Source: Nitriliruptoraceae bacterium
Lineage (GTDB): Bacteria; Actinomycetota; Nitriliruptoria; Nitriliruptorales; Nitriliruptoraceae
Direction of reading: 5' to 3'
Length of the DNA stretch: 8,493 nt
NCBI GenBank assembly: GCA_007125475.1
Contig: SLDB01000205.1
Location: 1 to 8,493, forward strand
Shown: in pieces, positions 5,509-8,493 of the stretch
Layout: every line of letters begins with the position of its first letter
Position numbering within the stretch: position 1 is the stretch's first letter
Program-made: the position numbers and the translations under genes
The notes under the pieces: generated by a model
What the model saw: the letters and a program-made list of their open reading frames with translations, nothing else
Told to the model about the DNA's origin: nothing
Database searches by the model: none

Positions 5509-5592
5509 CACCCCGTGCGCCCGGTCGCCTCGGCACCGGGCACCATGCCACGAACGCCACGAGTCGGCCGGTGCGCCGGGACGGAGCGGACG

Positions 5593-6393
5593 CTGAGCAC
5601 GTACCTCGACGACCTGATCGCCGCGGCGAGCCGCCGCGTGGACGACGCCCGGGCCGCCGAACCGCTCGAGGCGCTCCGCGAACGCGCCGAGGCGGTCGGC
5701 GACGCCCCGTCGTTCGCGGCCGCGATCGCCGGTGAGGGTGTCGCGGTGATCGCCGAGGTCAAGCGTGCCTCACCGTCGAAGGGGGAGATCGCCGCCGACC
5801 TCGACGCCGCCGCCCAGGCACGTGCCTACATCGACGGCGGGGCGGCGGCGGTGTCCGTGCTCACCGAGCCGGAATGGTTCCGCGGGAGCCTGGCCGACCT
5901 GGCGGACGTCTCGGCGTTGCGGATCCCGACGCTGCGCAAGGATTTCATCGTCGATCCCTACCAGATCTGGGAGGCCCGGCTCGCCGGCGCGGCGGCGGTC
6001 CTCCTCATCGTCGCGGCCCTCACGCCGCGTCAGCTCGGTGAGCTGTACGACGAGGCGGTCCTCGCCGGGCTCGACGTCCTCGTGGAGGTCCACGACGAGG
6101 ACGACGTCGCCGAGGCGACCGCGGTCGGCGCCAACATCGTCGGGGTGAACGCGCGGGACCTGCGCAGCTTCGAGATGGACCCGGCGGCGTTCGCGCGGCT
6201 GCGCGGCCGTCTCGGACCGGAGGTCACCGCGGTCGCCGAATCCGGGATCACCGGGGCCGACGACGTCCGGCGTGCCCGCCGTGACGGCGCCGACGCCGTC
6301 CTCGTCGGCGAATCGCTGGTCCGCGCCGACGATCCCCGCGCCGCGGTGGCCGAACTGGTCGCCGCCGGCCGCGTCGATGGAGGCCGAGGATGA
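5593..6393 (+). CDS. trpC: Indole-3-glycerol phosphate synthase TrpC (start uncertain: CTG 5593 or GTG 5515)
   Basis: Closes carboxyphenylamino-deoxyribulose phosphate to indole-glycerol phosphate, the substrate of TrpA. Counting from 5593 it has 266 residues, the usual length. Catalytic residues known from Sulfolobus TrpC are present at matching spacing: Glu55 and Lys57 in AEVKRASPSKG, Lys116 in RKDF, Glu165 in VEVHDE, Asn186 in VNARDL and Glu216 in AESGI. No TrpF domain is fused. The start is a real problem: homology-like sequence begins at LSTYLDDL, whose first codon is CTG 5593, with GGAG six bases upstream. The only earlier in-frame starts are ATG 5545 and GTG 5515, both without a ribosome-binding site; GTG 5515 fits a leaderless start and would add 26 Arg-, Pro- and Ala-rich residues. 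The stop overlaps the trpB start (ATGA). Confidence 0.95.
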   Translation: MSTYLDDLIAAASRRVDDARAAEPLEALRERAEAVGDAPSFAAAIAGEGVAVIAEVKRASPSKGEIAADLDAAAQARAYIDGGAAAVSVLTEPEWFRGSLADLADVSALRIPTLRKDFIVDPYQIWEARLAGAAAVLLIVAALTPRQLGELYDEAVLAGLDVLVEVHDEDDVAEATAVGANIVGVNARDLRSFEMDPAAFARLRGRLGPEVTAVAESGITGADDVRRARRDGADAVLVGESLVRADDPRAAVAELVAAGRVDGGRG

Positions 6394-7652
6394 ACGATCG
6401 CACCCCCACCCCGGAGTCGACGGATCGCTCCGAACCGCGGGACGGCTACTTCGGCGCGTTCGGTGGGAGCTACGTCCCCGAAGCGCTCTCCGCCGCGCTC
6501 ACACAGCTGCGTGAGGCGTGGCGCGCCGCTGACGGAGATCCGGGGTTCCACGCCACCCTCGACACCCTGCGTCGGGACTACGGGGGCCGTCCGACGCCGC
6601 TGTACCACGCCGCCAGGCTCTCCGAGGCCGCCGGGGTCGAGATCTGGCTCAAGCGCGAGGACCTCGCCCACACCGGGTCGCACAAGATCAACAACGTCGT
6701 CGGGCAGGCCCTGCTGGCCCGGCGGATGGGCAAGCCACGGGTGATCGCCGAGACCGGTGCGGGCCAGCACGGCGTCGCGACCGCCACCGCAGCGGCGCTG
6801 TTCGGGCTGCGCTGCACGGTGTACATGGGGGCCGAGGATTGCCGTCGTCAGCGGCTGAACGTGGTGCGGATGCAGCTGCTGGGGGCCGAGGTGGTCCCGG
6901 TCGAGAGCGGGACGCGCACCCTCAAGGACGCGATCAACGAAGCGATGCGTGACTGGGTCTCGAACGTCGAGGACACCCACTACCTCATCGGTTCGGCGAT
7001 GGGACCGCACCCGTTCCCGACGATCGTGCGTGAACTCCAACGGGTGATCTCGGTGGAGTCGCGGGCCCAGTTCGACGCCCAGGCCGGTGGGCTGCCCGAC
7101 GCCGTGGTCGCCTGTGTCGGCGGTGGCTCGAACGCGATCGGATCGTTCGCCGAGTGGATCGACACGCCCGAGGTGGCGCTCATCGGCGTCGAGGCCGCCG
7201 GTGAAGGGGTGGGTTCCGGGCGTTCGGCGGCGACGATCACCGAGGGCAGCGAAGCGGTCCTGCACGGCTCGCGCTCGATCGTCCTCGTCGACGACGACGG
7301 TCAGGTGATGCCGGCCCACTCGGTCTCCGCCGGCCTCGACTACCCGGGGGTCGGCCCCGAGCACGCCTGGTTGGCCCGCTCCGGCCGCGCGACGTACGTC
7401 GCCGCCACCGACGCCGAGGCGCTGGAGGGCTTCCGGCGTCTGTGCGAGCTGGAGGGGATCATCCCGGCGCTGGAGCCCGCCCACGCCGTCGGGTGGGTCC
7501 TGGAACACGGGCGCCGGACCCTGGGGGAGGGCGCACGTATCGTGCTCACGATGTCCGGGCGGGGGGACAAGGACGTCGACGAGGTCGTCGAGGTGGCCGG
7601 CTGGGACGTCGGCGTCGAGCGGGCCTTCGGCGCCGGTGGGGGTGATTCGTGA
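6390..7652 (+). CDS. trpB: Tryptophan synthase beta chain TrpB
   Basis: A 420-residue pyridoxal-phosphate enzyme that condenses indole with serine to give tryptophan, in an alpha2-beta2 complex with TrpA. Seen: the N-terminal GYFGAFGGSYVPEAL, the PLP lysine Lys99 in GSHKINN, Glu121 in AETGAGQHG (22 residues after the lysine, the same spacing as Lys87 and Glu109 in Salmonella), the phosphate-binding CVGGGSNAIG, and the C-terminal SGRGDKD. This is the TrpA-dependent TrpB1 form, judged by motifs, length and the adjacent trpA. The ATG start shares ATGA with the trpC stop and has GGAGG (6379-6383) six bases upstream. The first 20 or so residues before DGYFG are a variable acidic tail. Nothing is missing. 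Confidence 0.97.
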   Translation: MNDRTPTPESTDRSEPRDGYFGAFGGSYVPEALSAALTQLREAWRAADGDPGFHATLDTLRRDYGGRPTPLYHAARLSEAAGVEIWLKREDLAHTGSHKINNVVGQALLARRMGKPRVIAETGAGQHGVATATAAALFGLRCTVYMGAEDCRRQRLNVVRMQLLGAEVVPVESGTRTLKDAINEAMRDWVSNVEDTHYLIGSAMGPHPFPTIVRELQRVISVESRAQFDAQAGGLPDAVVACVGGGSNAIGSFAEWIDTPEVALIGVEAAGEGVGSGRSAATITEGSEAVLHGSRSIVLVDDDGQVMPAHSVSAGLDYPGVGPEHAWLARSGRATYVAATDAEALEGFRRLCELEGIIPALEPAHAVGWVLEHGRRTLGEGARIVLTMSGRGDKDVDEVVEVAGWDVGVERAFGAGGGDS

Positions 7653-8479
7653 GCGTGGTTCCCGCCGGTGAAGCACGGATCCGTGACGCGTTCGCGCGCG
7701 CGGCCGGCGAAGGGCGTGCCGCCCTCGTCGTCTACCTCACCGGCTGCTTCCCGGACCCCGCCACCTCGCGGGCGTGTTTCGAGGCGGCCGTGGAGGCCGG
7801 CGCGGACGTGCTCGAGATCGGGGTGCCGTTCTCGGACCCGATGATGGACGGGCCGATCATCCAGGCGGCGAACCAGGCCGTCCTCGACGCCGGGGTCGGG
7901 GTGGGTGACCAGTTGGCGCTGGTCGGTGAACTCGCGGGGCTCGACGTCCCCAAGCTGGTGATGACCTACGTCACCATCGCCGACCGCCGGGGGTACGGGC
8001 GTTTCGCCGCAGAGTGCGCCGACGCCGGCCTCGACGGGGTGATCCTCCCGGACCTGCCGGCCGAGGAGGCGGGGGAGTGGGTCGATCACGCCCGTGACCG
8101 TGGTCTGGCGACGGTGTTCCTGGCGTCGTCGGTGTCGACCGATCAGCGGCTGCGTGCGATCGCGGGGGTGTCGACCGGGTGGGTGTACGCCACCGGTCTG
8201 CTCGGGGTGACCGGCGTGCGCAGCGTCGCCGGGGACGTCACCCGTGAACTGGTCGCCAGGATCCGACAGGTCACCGACACCCCGGTCGCCGTCGGCATCG
8301 GCGTCAAGGACCGGTCCTCGGCCGCTGAGGTCGCGGCGTACGCCGATGGGGTGATCGTCGGTTCGGCGGTGGTGCGTGCCGCCGCCGACGGGGATCCCGC
8401 GACGGCCCCGCACCGTGTGGGGGCCCTGGTGCGCGAGCTGTCGGCCGGGGTCGCCTCGGCCCGACCGCGCTCGGGCTGA
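7649..8479 (+). CDS. trpA: Tryptophan synthase alpha chain TrpA
   Basis: A 276-residue TIM-barrel enzyme that splits indole-glycerol phosphate into indole and glyceraldehyde 3-phosphate and channels indole to TrpB. The catalytic pair is Glu56 and Asp67 in EIGVPFSDPMMDGP, eleven apart as in Salmonella Glu49 and Asp60. The loop motif appears as LLGVTGVR, and the phosphate-binding end as VGIGVKD and VIVGSAVV. Some usually conserved stretches are variant: YLTGCFPD for the YLTAGDP-like segment and LASSVSTDQR for the APTTPDER-like segment. These are substitutions, not breaks. The GTG start overlaps the trpB stop (GTGA), with a G-rich site (GGGGGTGA, 7638-7645) three bases upstream, so translation is probably coupled, keeping alpha and beta in balance. 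It is the last gene in view; 14 bases follow. Confidence 0.96.
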   Translation: MSVVPAGEARIRDAFARAAGEGRAALVVYLTGCFPDPATSRACFEAAVEAGADVLEIGVPFSDPMMDGPIIQAANQAVLDAGVGVGDQLALVGELAGLDVPKLVMTYVTIADRRGYGRFAAECADAGLDGVILPDLPAEEAGEWVDHARDRGLATVFLASSVSTDQRLRAIAGVSTGWVYATGLLGVTGVRSVAGDVTRELVARIRQVTDTPVAVGIGVKDRSSAAEVAAYADGVIVGSAVVRAAADGDPATAPHRVGALVRELSAGVASARPRSG

Positions 8480-8493
8480 GCCCGCTCGCGGAC

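Noticed and set aside
3946..5511. Minus-strand open frame of 521 codons opposite trpE
   Set aside because: It mirrors trpE, shows no domain motif and is the kind of long antisense frame expected in GC-rich genes.
5452..5592. Tryptophan attenuator or T-box before trpC
   Set aside because: The gap has no TGG codon, no leader peptide with Trp codons and no terminator-like stem with a T-run.
6030..7676. Long minus-strand open frame opposite trpC and trpB
   Set aside because: No motif, and it overlaps genes with full sets of catalytic residues.
7340..8413. Minus-strand open frame opposite trpB and trpA
   Set aside because: Shadow of coding DNA with low-complexity composition.
1..8493. CRISPR array, tRNA or rRNA genes, insertion sequences, prophage parts
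   Set aside because: No spaced direct repeats, cloverleaf-like sequence, transposase motifs or flanking inverted repeats were seen.
8480..8493. Start of a further gene after trpA
   Set aside because: Only 14 bases remain and they contain no start codon with a ribosome-binding site.

Overview
This is a GC-rich chromosomal segment carrying eight histidine and tryptophan biosynthesis genes, plus two opposite-strand genes of unknown role. Very high G+C at third codon positions, frequent GTG starts, four-base stop/start overlaps (GTGA, ATGA) and TANNNT-type -10 boxes with no clear -35 point to an actinobacterium. The his-trp gene order and the absence of trpF agree with that. A deep lineage such as Acidimicrobiia is plausible, but this is inference and cannot be settled from the window.

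Layout. Positions 1-561 hold the 3' part of hisH, cut by the window edge. A 106-base structured spacer follows, then hisA (or priA, 668-1390) and hisF (1387-2196), which overlap by four bases. Convergent to hisF is a minus-strand pair: a 262-residue DUF2510/DUF4190-like membrane protein (2697-3485) and, two bases after its stop, a 152-residue cysteine-pair (zinc-ribbon-like) protein of unknown function (2236-2694). A 110-base divergent promoter region with an 18-base inverted repeat separates this pair from hisI (3596-3961). hisI overlaps trpE (3958-5451) by four bases. After a 141-base spacer with a candidate promoter come trpC (start uncertain, 5593 or 5515, to 6393), trpB (6390-7652) and trpA (7649-8479), each overlapping the next by four bases. 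The last 14 bases hold nothing recognisable.

How the genes work together. HisI opens the ring of phosphoribosyl-AMP. HisA isomerises the resulting ProFAR to PRFAR. The HisH-HisF pair converts PRFAR to imidazole-glycerol phosphate and AICAR. TrpE starts the tryptophan branch from chorismate. TrpC makes indole-glycerol phosphate, and TrpA-TrpB turn it into tryptophan. No trpF, trpD or trpG lies here. The missing trpF, together with an Arg-Gly-Trp in the isomerase active-site region, suggests that hisA encodes a dual-substrate PriA.

I see no mobile element, CRISPR array, RNA gene or clearly new system. The least explained parts are the inverted two-gene cassette that splits the his-trp cluster, its operator-like inverted repeat, the hairpin-rich hisA leader and the unusual start of trpC.
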